The notes under the pieces are model-generated. The model saw only the letters and a program-made list of their open reading frames with translations. It searched no databases and was not told the origin of the DNA. The translations under genes were made by a program, and so were the position numbers. Shown in pieces: positions 11,778-23,100 of a stretch of 64,000 bases of DNA. This DNA comes from Micromussa lordhowensis (taxonomy: Eukaryota; Cnidaria; Anthozoa; Scleractinia; Lobophylliidae). How positions within the stretch are numbered: the stretch's first letter is position 1; the number at the start of each line of letters is the position of its first letter. Where the stretch lies: the NCBI GenBank assembly GCA_964020085.1, contig OZ026600.1, positions 948,201 through 1,012,200 on the forward strand, in the 5' to 3' direction.

Positions 11778-12463
11778 CTTTCACTCTTATTGAGCAAGTC
11801 CCTGTAGGGAAAACGCGCTATAAACCAATGAAAGTGAAGCAACTGCGGGTAACCAGTGACATGCTTTGGCGCAGAAAGCGTGGGAAAACGTGTGACCGTT
11901 ATTATGCGCGGGAAAACAATGGTGCCAATGTACCAAGTGCGGAGGAAATCGAAAAACACGCGCGTTGGTTTAGGAGCTATTGGCTGAAAAGAAAACATAC
12001 CATATCTGACTGGCTAAAACAAGTTTCAATGAGGTCAAAGTTCAGCGAGTGATGTAATTTTGTGCTCTTCGGGAATGAAGGGTGTTACAGAATCTGAAAT
12101 ACTTTGAGTGTTTGCACGAGGCCCAGATAGCGGCTGTGGAAACTCTGAAATATCTTAACCTTGGACATCTTTCTTAAATATACGTTTTTTTTACTGGCCA
12201 TTTTTATTTAAAAAAGCCCGATCATAATATAATGGGAGTTGTCAAATACTGGTTTTGTGGAAATGTGAGAAATATTGCGAACTTTTGAAATATTCCGACG
12301 ATCGGAATGTAATTTTGTACCTGGTAAAGTTTTTGTTTGTTTATCATGAGAAAAGTTTTGAAAGGTGACGTGTTTCAATTCCAATGTTAGTATTGTTGGG
12401 ATTACTAACAAAATCATTCAAAACATTTCCAATATCCATTCCAATTCTGTGCGATTTACATTC
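11778..12463. other. UBE3A 3' untranslated region and flank
   Basis: Follows the UBE3A stop. AT content rises soon after the GC-rich last exon. A 99-codon open frame at 11753-12052 overlaps the end of that exon in another frame; it has no recognisable motif and is treated as chance. Confidence 0.4.
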
Positions 12464-12771
12464 AAACCAAGTGAAGCGTACCCCTCAAGATTACATTAAT
12501 GAATTGATTATTTGAATATTGAACCCACCAGTCATTTGAAGAATGCAATAATGAGTTGATTATTTGAAAGTTGAGCTCGCTAGTCATTTCAAAAATCAAT
12601 GTTTAATTGAATTTTTTGAACATTAAACCCGTTAGCCGTATTCTTAGAATGCGAGTACCGGGTTCAATATTCGAATAATCAATTCATTATTGCAGTCTTG
12701 AAAAAACTAGCGTGCCGTGTTCAATAATCAATTCACTAATGTAATCTTCAGGGGTACGCTTCACTTGGTTT
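12464..12771. repeat. 308-bp foldback element with internal direct repeats
   Basis: The left end AAACCAAGTGAAGCGTACCC is matched by the right end GGGTACGCTTCACTTGGTTT. The complementarity extends about 50 bp, through GATTACATTAATGAATTG and its counterpart. Inside the left half, three ~55-bp units each contain a variant of TTGATTATTTGAA followed by AGTCATTT or a decayed match. No open reading frame. It lies downstream of UBE3A. Confidence 0.8.
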
Positions 12772-13503
12772 GACTGTGATAACGCCAGTTCGCTTTAAAG
12801 TTTGTAATTAGTTGCCTCAAAATTTATAATATATTTGTCACTGTTGTACATAGGTTGTATAGATTAAAAGTTATCTTAACCAAAAGGTATTTACATCGTG
12901 TCTGGAGTGTGCCCTTCAGTCCGGCTTTGATTGTACGAGCGTTTAACAAAGTCAGACGACTGAGAAACAGAAGGCTTTAAAAGGAAAGAGATGCGCCAAC
13001 AGCAGCTGGGTACCTCTTCGTGTTATACCCCCCACCCCCTTCCGCGCGCGTACGCTACCCTTTGAACTCCGCAAGATGAGTTTAGCTCAGCATGATATGG
13101 GAAGGCGATCAAATTGTTCCAGTTTATTTATGACAGTGGAACCCCGCCTTAGGGTCACCTTGTTATTAGTGAGTGAGTGAGTGATATCCTGCATAGTTGG
13201 CGGCCCCTTGTTTTGGCAGCCGAGCCATAGATCCAAAGGGGAGGAGGGGGAGGCCATTTTCGCCACCTTCCTTAGAAGCTACACCACTGAAACAAAGCAA
13301 TATCACCAGCTACCCCCTTGTACGAGGAGTGTCTGAAACAGACTTTAAATTTGAAATTAAAAGTAGTCAAACAATTGGTTGATTAAATTAAATGGGTATT
13401 TAAGATATGTGAGAGTAGTATATGTCAGATAACTTGACCAGTTTATTCATGAAGTCATTTGCCTTGAGTTAGTTAATGAGTTAAAGATAGCAGAACTGGT
13501 TTA

Positions 13504-14800
13504 ATGAGATGCAAGCCGTGTAGGTATATGTGTTTTTGTCTTAAAAAGACAAAAACACTAATTTTTCAAAAACAAAATCGCAAATCAACACGTGATAAAT
13601 TCTCTTTCCTTTTAAATGGAATTCCAATTGATAAGGCCTCACAGTACAGTTACCTTGGCATTAATTTCAGCACAAATGGTAGTTTTGCTAATTCCAAAAA
13701 AGTTTTGGTTGAAAAAGCCAGAAGATCAATATTTGCTTCTAAACGTTATCTTGACTTTAATAAACTACCTATCAATACATGTAATAAACTATTTGATACT
13801 TTATTTCTTCCCATTCTTTTATACGGGTCTGAAATTTGGGGAGCTTATGATAACATGAACATCAAAAAATGGGAAAAAGACCCAGTAGAAAGGCTACACA
13901 TACAATTCTACAAATATTTTCTTGGCCTTAATAAAAGAGCACCTAATGTGGTAGCTCGTAATGAAACTGGACGACTTTCTCTAAAGTTGAATATCTTATT
14001 AAGAATAATTAAATTTTGGATACATCTTGAATCTCTTCCAGAAGAAAGAAAAGCCAAACAATGCTTAATCATTCCAGTCAATTAGCAACCGAAGCAAAAA
14101 CATCTTTTATGTTAACGGTTAATGAAATTATACATAATTATATAGACATTCAGCATCAAATGTACAACAAAACAATCATGCAAACTAATGATATACCAAC
14201 AATTAAAAATAATTTACAAAAAATAAAGCATCACATCTCAAACAATCTAAAAAGACATCAGCTCGAGTTAATCCGTTCTAATAAGAAGTTATGTTTCTAC
14301 TCTATATTTAAAACAGATGTAAGCAAATCTCATTATTTAGAACAAGTAAAGAACCTGAAGCATAGACGAGCTGTAGCTAAATTACGCTCAGGCAATCACA
14401 ATCTTAGAATCGAATCTGGACGACACTGTGTACCTAAGTTACCTGAATGTCTTAGGATTTGTCAACACTGCCGCTCTAACCAAATTGAGAACGAAAATCA
14501 TTTCCTATTTCATTGTGATTGTTATAGAACTATTAGGCAACAAATAACAAGTGACATTGTACTTAAATATCCATCATTTAATCTTCTGAACGATACTGAA
14601 AAAACTATATTCCTGTTTAATAATTCTGATTCTTTCGTCTGTAAGAAACTAGGTTACTTTGTTTATGAAGCATTGAATATAAGGGAAACTTTTAATCTTA
14701 TTTAGTTTAAAATGATTAGTATTATATTAGTTGCTATTTTAGGTAATACCATCTCTATGTGGGAATACCAATAAAATGTTGTTGTTGTTGTTGTTGTTGA
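13504..14800 (+). mobile_element. 5'-truncated non-LTR retrotransposon (LINE), 3' end of ORF2
   Basis: Two overlapping frames make one reading: 13504-14085 and 14061-14705, joined by a shift near 14060-14085. The first holds a post-catalytic reverse-transcriptase stretch (QYSYLGINFSTNGSF, KLFDTLFLPILLYGSEIWG). The second holds a C-terminal Cys/His segment (CQHCRSNQIENENHFLFHC) typical of LINE ORF2 ends. The catalytic YxDD region and everything upstream are absent, as expected for 5' truncation. It ends with AATAAAATG and a (GTT)n tail at 14776-14800. The clade (CR1/L2/other) cannot be settled by eye. Confidence 0.85.
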
Positions 14801-16552
14801 TGATGTGGGTGAATTTCAGAGGGAGAATAACTAATTATATACACATGCATCTGTTGTTGTTTAAGAGAGATGTGTGTGCTGTAGTGGAGTGGAAGTGCCA
14901 CCCAACTATCCGGGTCAATGATAGCTTATATAAAGAAACAAGAAAGGTTTCGCTGAGAACCAATTAGAAAGCACTGTCAATCCGGCCAAACGAGTTTCTG
15001 AGAACCGTTGGATTTGATAATTCAATATAGCGACACAACTTGCTAGGAGACAGGTCAAACCGGTTTTAAGGAGGTAATTTAAATGTAACGAAAACATTGC
15101 TTAGGGTTAGGGTCAGGTTAAGTTTCCAGGTTTGCAGGAAGTATGGCGAACTTTACAGATTTTCCTTTTTTTATGTTTTGACTTTCCCGATTTCTACTCC
15201 TTTGCAGTACATTGATACATGGTTGAAGATTTTCGTCTATTCTTTAAAAGAAAATGAATAATTTCTGAGAGAGTTATCAGCAGGAGAATTTCAGCAGAGT
15301 ATGGACGGATTGACAACTTACCATGATTTATACTAAATAAATAAATAAATGTACCTTTATTTACCCTCAGCAGTGTTTATCACTCAAAGGCTAGCGGTGG
15401 GGCCGAGGAATAAACTGAAACAATACTACGAAATTTTGTATCCTGAGCTGTCTAAAACGTAGAGAAACAAGTGACTTTCATACACCTGATAAATGTAATA
15501 TATTTTAAATGACTGATAAGGAAGTCGTTAACCAGTTTCTTTTACATACACAGGCGGTGAGAATTAGTGGATTTCTTCAGCTCATGTAATGCATGTACTA
15601 TTTTTTTTGTTTCCCTCCGGAAAGAGTGTCTCAATGACGGAGTAAATATGGTGTCGGTAAGTAAGAAGACACACTGTTGCGAGTCATATTAAAGGGAATT
15701 TTGTAATAAGAGAGGCTTGCATCAATACCTGCATATCGTTGTTGAATTAGGACTTAACACGCGTTGTCTTTGAATGGCGAGAAAATAACAATGTTAGTGG
15801 TGTGCATGCTTCAACCGAACACGCATGATGTCATAGGCCCTACTTATAACTCTGTAAAGTCGTCGTGTAAATCATAAACGCTAGTTGCGAACGAAATGGA
15901 TGCCAGAAATTGCAGAGCTTGATAAAATCGTACAACTGCATTAACCCTCCTGGCTAATGTTGAGACGTTAAAGTGCCAGATTTTATGGCAGTTGGAAAGT
16001 TATTAAAGAATAGCTTTCCCATACAACAACTTATTTCATGAGAAAGAGTTCTCCAACAGTAGTAATCAAATGGCATTTGTTTCCTTTCCAGCCTTATCAT
16101 TCGGATTATATTTCTGCCATCAGGTTACCAAGTTTGTCCGTAGCTGTGTGTTATCTTCTCCTGTAGAATCCCCAAGGAGCTTATCAAAGGTGTTTTGCTC
16201 AGAAATAATTCATAGCCTTCCCAGTAAAATCCTTGGCTTGGATTTTTATTTGTATTCTATTTTAGAAAGGACTTGAGTTTTGCTCGGTGAAAAAAAATTG
16301 TACCAAATGGAAATGCAGACTATACCTCTCCTAGTGATATGAAATAACAAAGGAGCTGTTCAGGTTTCTTGTAGCACTTATTTAGAATCGTATAAAGTGG
16401 ACACCAGACGCGTTGCCAGCCTATAGGCCCATAGACCCGAGCCTTCAATTTTTCGATCCGTTAAATTGTTAAAAAATTCTCAGAGGCTTTCTGAAATGGA
16501 AAAATTCCGGCGCAGCATATAACCGGGTCCCTTAGGTGCGGGTTTCAAGACT
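14801..16552. other. Intergenic sequence with no recognised gene
   Basis: I see no exon matching UBE3A or L2HGDH and no RNA gene. At 15102-15115 there is a short TTAGGGTTAGGG stretch. At 15337-15351 there is an AAAT microsatellite. Short open frames here look like chance. Confidence 0.4.
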
Positions 16553-16553
16553 G

Positions 16554-16770
16554 GTGGCGTGGCCGAGTGGTTTATTTAGAGCGCTGGATTTGAAATCTGG
16601 AGGTCGCTGGTTCAAATCCTTCACCCTACCACTCTCGGTAGTCCCGAATTCAACTTTTCGACCGCGTTGTGTAAATAGCCAACTGGTCAGCCTCCCATCA
16701 GTTGGGATTCTTAACAGTTTATGTTCTATTGGTCCCCAATTAGTACAACAGTGCTAAATACATACGATCT
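16554..16770 (+). repeat. tRNA-Ser-derived SINE, family A, copy 1
   Basis: The tRNA-like head has A box TGGCCGAGTGG and an anticodon arm CTGGATTTGAAATCTGGAG like tRNA-Ser(UGA). Its B box is GGTTCAAATCC. The body has CGACCGCGTTGTGTAAATAG and CCAACTGGTCAGCCTCCC, then CCCCAATTAGTACAACAGTG. Nearly the same sequence lies at 28493-28757. Confidence 0.88.
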
Positions 16771-16775
16771 CGTTC

Positions 16776-16866
16776 CCAGAGCCGTTTCCCTGGCTTTGGG
16801 GCGGGGCGGGAAAAGGGGCCTATTGCCGCCCCGCCCCCAAGCCAGGGAAACGGCTCTGGGAAAGAG
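16776..16866. repeat. GC-rich hairpin (inverted repeat)
   Basis: CCCAGAGCCGTTTCCCTGGC then GGGGCGGGGCGG pairs with CCGCCCCGCCCC then GCCAGGGAAACGGCTCTGGG. The arms are about 35 bp around a short loop at ~16812-16823. It stands out sharply from the AT-rich surroundings and adjoins the SINE. Confidence 0.8.
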
Positions 16867-19276
16867 GTTGGTTAACTTGTTGTAATCAGGGTTTTCTGGA
16901 GCCGGTTAAAGGAAACCCAGGATTAAAAGGTAACCGAAGTATAACTTGTTCTTGTATAGAAATGTTTTTCACTGCTTATGTTTTGCGTAGTTTGAGGTTA
17001 TTTAAACTCAAAAGAGGGGGCCAAACAATATAAACGGAAAACGTCACCGCATCGGGCTGCATCGGGCCGCATCGGGCTGTGAACAACCTCTTTCCTACTT
17101 GTTTGCTTTCTTTTCGAAGTTGAAATAAGTCTGAGACGGCATACTCCCACGCATGCGTGACATGAAAAGGAATGGTTGTTGTTTTGTGATCCTTTCAGAT
17201 ATTGCTCGATTCAAGTGCAAGTGCCGAGGTGATCATGACAAGGTGAGGGAGGGGGGGGGGGGGGAGCGCTTTCGCGCAGTCGCGGTTCGTGCTAGCAGGA
17301 CGGAAAAGCGCTCCCGTGCTAGCTCTCCCATCTCATCGCTCGCGCTCTCAAAGAAAAAGAACTCACAGTGAAAAAATAAACGTCTGTGGACGGACTATAG
17401 AGTGTATGGAGCAGGGTTGAAGAGATCACTTTTGACCACTTCTTTTTGCACGCGATTTGTCCTGGCCATTGTCTTACCCAGTTTCTCCCGACTAAAGCGC
17501 CTGACTCAATTTGACAGAGCCGGCAAACCAGCAAATCTCCAGACATCCCCAAGAAATGTGACTCTTTTCGCAAGTACGGGATAAAAGAAGGCTCAAATTC
17601 GATGATAACATGCTTGGAAAAGGAAGCACCCTTTTGCGGGGAAACATTACTCAAAAGACGACTTCCCTTCTGAGACCTCGATTCCGAAGGTAAACACAAT
17701 CAGAGGTATTAGGCCATTCCTCCGAAATAGAACCCAACACAAGATTTGTTTGAAACTTTGTCTATTTACTCCAAAAATGAAATAAAAAAGGGAGTCACCA
17801 GGCTCGCTTAAGAGACATGATGGGCCAATCTTGCCCCATTTATGCCTTAATCACTCGCGTTATTTGATCAGTTCACGTTACATTTTGCGGTAGCTGGAAG
17901 CAAAGATATTTGAAAAATATCTTGATAGGCAGAAAGTCTCGGGCACTTGGAACAATGTCATTTACAATTTATGGAAAAATCACACAATTCTAAATGACAC
18001 TAACTCAAAACGTTCCGCCAATCGTCGTTTTAGAGGTCATAATCTGCATCTTCGAGTGACGGATTGTGCGCTCTTTTAGCTATAAGCTCTTTTTTTTTCC
18101 TTCCGAACAAATTTTTTTCTTAATTTTTTAACTTAAAGAGGATAATTTTTACACCAAATTTATGTAGCAAAAAATATAGGTCACCATGCTCGTTTGAGAG
18201 AAAACGAGCATTTATTTTATTGTCGAGCTTAGCTTAGCGTTGTGTACGTGCAGGCGCTCATGAAAGCACGCCAATGACGCGAAAATCGTGCGCAGTATGG
18301 ATGCGCAATGCAATACTGAGGAATTGTATCATGCGATCACTTTAATTAACTCCGTATCAAAGTACAATTATATAGAGTGTTGCATTAGAGGAATAACATA
18401 TATAAATGAAGGCAACTTTGGATTAGGGTCTCTGATTTGTTGTCAGCACCAAACCTTTATAGTGTGTGGCTACCCAAGTTTAAGGTAGCTCAGAGCAGGA
18501 CTTCTCTTCAAGTTCTTCAAATTAAAATAGATGAATAAGCTTACTAATCAAATAAATTGAACATTAACCGTTTATGTGGAAGTGTAGTTTCCAGTAGTAT
18601 TGCTGGTAAGTCCATGACAAGGTCGCTGAATCTAGCGGTTCTCGCTGAAAAAAAAACATGAACCGTGATGAGAAAGTGTCAGTTTCAGTAATTCTGCTGG
18701 TTAAATAATTAGTCCATGACAAAGTGGTTAGTGTTAAGTACTGTAAAAGGGAGACAGCAGACTTTTAAACTTGATCATGTTATACTTACCATTTCCACAA
18801 GCTAACTGCAGATGTTTGTATTTTTATTTTTTATTTCTCCACTTGAGGACATGAATGCTTTCCACTTTCCTTTCACTGCTCTGTATACATGTTGTGCTAC
18901 GATCTGCTATGTTGTGCTAAGTTGTGCTAATTAAGTTGTGCTAGCCGTAGTGTGCTATGCTGTGTTAATTATGCTGTGGTATGTTGTGCCACAGTGTAGT
19001 GAAAGGAAGGTGAAAAAGGTAAAATGTAGTAAATTATAGGAATAGGTTGCCTTGCTTCCCCTGGCCAAAGCTTACATTCATTATCGCATGTTCATCCTTT
19101 AATGGGTATGCAAAGGACTCACAGTTGTCCAGCTCTCAGAGAATTACAGCTCAGTGACAAAGTATTTGCACTAGCATTAAAAAAGTATACTCTGGATCAA
19201 TCAATAAGTGAAGGTCACTTCAATTCTTCTTTTATCAAAATAAAGCTTAAGTGTGTGGCCATCAAACTCTTTACAG
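16867..19276. other. Intergenic or 5' region of L2HGDH, first coding exon not found
   Basis: L2HGDH must begin upstream of 19277, because the first exon found starts inside a codon just before the FAD-binding motif. I could not find an exon encoding a mitochondrial presequence with a suitable donor. The stretch holds three tandem CATCGGGC(T/C)G units at 17048-17082, a 14-G run near 17250, and a degenerate GTTGTGCTA array at 18890-18990. The segment 17170-17700 has open frames on both strands and looks like a dispersed repeat. Confidence 0.4.
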
Positions 19277-20006
19277 ATTGCTTGCTACCCAAGCATCATA
19301 TGATGTGGTTGTAGTTGGAGGAGGAATAGTTGGTCTTGGAACAGCCAGAGAACTTATCCAGAGACATCCCACACTGAAGTTTGCAGTTGTAGAGAAAGAG
19401 AATGAATTATGTGAGTGAAAGACAAACACAAGTACAAAACACTCCTAAGCCGGCAAATTTTGTTTCTGTTACATAATAAAAAAATACTTAGCACTAATAC
19501 ATTACTGTCATGAAGGCTTTACAGTGATAAAATCCTGTAATATTCAATTGATAATTTTTACAAAAAAATTGAAACTACAGTAAAATCTCTATTAAGCGGA
19601 CACCCAATTAAGCAGACACTTAGCCTTGTCCCAAAATTAACGTCTTATTTTTCCTGTTATAATGAACTGCTATTCAGTGGACACCTCTATTAAGCAGACA
19701 TGGCCTCAAAAATGAATTGTATTTGGCTAATTTCTATTGTTAAAACCTCTATTATGCGGACACAGGACTGAATTGACAATGTGCCATTGTGTATTAATCT
19801 AATTTCTGAGAACTCCTCATAGTAATTTTTCTTTTGGACAATTCTGTCGAAGGGGGAAAGGTGCAATGAGGTTTACCCTATGTGATTACCACCAACCCGC
19901 CGGTGAGACAAGAGCAGACCACAACACCGGGAACTACGTACCCTACTCTTTTTGATAAGTGTGTGGGTTCTTGACCATCCCCTGCTAACCGTGTAACAGA
20001 CGGGGG

Positions 20007-20037
<31 letters not shown>

Positions 20038-20086
20038 TTGAATGTCTAACCATTTGCAGATGAAATTACAAAGGCAGCACATTCTG

Positions 20087-20118
<32 letters not shown>

Positions 20119-23100
20119 TGTGTGGGGCTTGAACCCTCAACCTCCCACACAGCAGACTGGCGCTCTACCAACAGGCGGCATTTAATTTGGATTACATCCA
20201 TGAAATAGTCAATTAAATAATCGATTAAATGTACCTGTATTATCATCGCTGTATTGAAAGGGCATTATAATATTATCACAAACAAATTAAAGTTGGATAA
20301 TGAAAGCTGATGAACTTGAACTCTGGATAGCTTTGTTAACAACCTGAAACTTTCTTACAGTACAGAGGGATGTTGGATGTTTGATGAGATGTGTAAGGTC
20401 GGTATCAGGATGCACAAGGACCAAGAAAGGGGATCATGAAATTTACTGGCCCATATGTATGGGCTTCTAGGCTAGCTATCCGACTGCCCATGTTTTGGCT
20501 TAACTTCACATATTTACAAGCACTTGCAGTCATTGGGGACTTGTTGTGACTCATGCTCTGTTGAATCTTTCACGATTCTAGATTTTTCAATTTTTGAGGG
20601 GGCTATTAGGGCATGTAAAAGGAAACCTTCAGCTTAATTTTACTCAGGCTATGTTGTACCATTTCATAAACTTAATTTTTAATTCACATTTGTTTAATAA
20701 TTTGTTTTTGAATTTATTCTTTTGTTCGTTAGCTTTGCACCAGTCTGGCAAAAACAGTGGAGTCATTCACTGTGGTATCTACTATACCCCGGGCTCCCTG
20801 AAGGCCAAGTTATGTGTGGAGGGATTGGATCTGACTTATAAATACTGCGATGAAAAGAATATCCCTTACAAGAAGTGTGGAAAAGTATGCCATAAGTAAT
20901 CAACATTAATTCCACATTTAAAAATAGAATTATTGTCTTTAATGTTCCTTCTTTGAAAATATTGTTAATTAAAATAATAATATAAAATGCTTGATAATGG
21001 ACATTATCTTGTCCATTCAAGTACTGTTTTCAAACAGTGCTCTGAATTCTTTGGCATCCCATACTTACATTCGTTTAATAACTCTCCGGGGTTTCATTAA
21101 CATTTTCAGCAGAATGGCAACTGGTTTTCACAGTACAGGCAGGCAAAACTTTTTGAATTATGCTGGGGAAATTTGAAAATGGTATTTTCACCCTTAAACA
21201 TATGATTTTTTTTCTTGTTCACATTATGCCCGAGAAATTTTTGTCTGCAATTTATTTTGAATTTGTGTTTGAAAAAGACTCAGGCAGGGACATTACATAA
21301 TTATCATGACATAATTGTTTTCGAAAGGCTCTGTTTTGAAAAGTTTTCTTTCCATGCTAAAATGAAAGCCATCGTTTTCAAATAGACCATTCCGATATAT
21401 TAAAATTCTCATTTGGCTCCGAGGCTTGGGGGAATAAAACAAATAAAGAAATCACATAGAGGTTGAGGGATGAATAATGAAATTTATTATACATTGTAGT
21501 TACCATCTGTCTTCTCATTGGCTAAAAGCCTACTGTTAATTCTGGGGAACAGCGCAACCTACAGATTATTCACTAATCTGTACCTACAGATTAGTGAATA
21601 ATTATCTGTAGGTTGCGCGCGCAATGCATGATTTCCAAGGGTAATCATGTCAACTTCGCGCGATTCGTGTTGCTTGCCGTCAGTGAAGAAGCAGAAACAT
21701 GACTTCCAAGTTTTTGCGTTCGTTCAATGTATAATAAAACAATTATTAGATTCGGTTTTTGTGATATCCAGAATAATCAAGGTCTCGGTAAGGGTTATCA
21801 GCCTCAGCCTTCGGCTTCGGCTGATAACTCTTACCTCGACCTTGATTATTCTGGATATCACAAAAACCTCATCCAATAATTGTTTATTCTTTTGTTTTAT
21901 TCCCCCAAGCCTCGGAGCCATCTTAGAATTTTAATATAATTATCAGAAATGGTCTATTTCTGTGGTTTGAAAAGCGTTTTCAAAAAGCTCTGTTTTCTTG
22001 ACAGATTAGTGTGGATGTGGTAGGCCTAACTGTGAAATAAAGCTGGATAAATTAACTCATATAAAGTGGGCAGCATTCCTCCTAAGCAAGTCTTGAACTT
22101 TTCTTTGTATATTAACCAGTGTTAGGCAGACACCCTTATTAGGCTGACACTAGCGAAGGTCTGATTGCCTGATAAAGCTTTCACTGTATTCTTAATGTTA
22201 AGTCCCTTGTTTGATTTGCAGCGTGGCCAGGGTTTGAACCCACACTCTCTTGCTTTGAAATCAGGCACTTGACCAGCCAAGCTAGGCTGTTGTGGTATAA
22301 ATCTGAAGGGGACAATTTATTGTTCAAACTGGTGCCCTGAGTGCCCTTATTCACTTTTTACTTTCCTAGATTATAGTGGCTGTAGAAAAGAAAGAGTTAC
22401 CTCAGCTTGAGAAATTATATCAACGTGGCCTGGAAAATGGAGTAAAGGATCTAAAAATTTTGGACTCAAAAGAAATTAAGGATATAGAGCCATACTGTGA
22501 GGTGAGGATATCTTTGGGGTTAAAGGGAGTGGTTTTCATCTGTCCACAAACTATCTATTTTCTCTTGAGACTGAAAGCAAATGGAAGGATAAGTAAGAAT
22601 GCAAAGGGTGCACGGTCCCCCTCAGGAAAGAAAATTAAAAATAGTTTTTGGCCTGTTTTGCGATAACTTCATATTCCACATTCAAACACTCAGATGGCAC
22701 GCTTGTAGGATATGCAAGCTGAATTCCTAGCCCACTTGATTCTGATTGTTTAAGAGACAATCAAAAGCAAGTGGATGGCTCTTGCAGGAAGCTTTCTTAG
22801 ACGTTCATGAAACTGTGACATTGAAGTGAACGTATTGAGTAGAATTCCTTTTGTATGTTCCATACACCAATTAAATCTATAATTTAAAAATTTTGCACAG
22901 AAGGGCATATATCGCTTTTTGGGCCAATTTTCATTTTTTACAGGATCAAGCTAATTTTTGGCAAACTGACGTGTTTTGAGATGAAAACATTGTTCCATAA
23001 TTGTTTTTGTTGATTTGCGCTTCGTTTTCAAGAATAACATATGCAAAAAACTCAGTTTTTTGAGTGGCATCTTTTGGAGATCTTTTAGAAATGTAACAGC

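Noticed and set aside
11753..12052. 99-codon open frame after the UBE3A exon
   Set aside because: It overlaps the catalytic exon in another frame and resembles no family I know.
16554..16632. tRNA-Ser gene
   Set aside because: The same head and the same non-tRNA body occur again at 28493, and the variable arm and acceptor pairing are degraded.
17319..17699. 126-codon open frame on the minus strand
   Set aside because: No domain, no splice context, and the region looks like a dispersed repeat with open frames on both strands.
19573..22190. A single 2.6-kb DNA transposon bounded by CTCTATTAAG-type repeats
   Set aside because: A conserved L2HGDH exon lies between the two ends, so they cannot be one later insertion.
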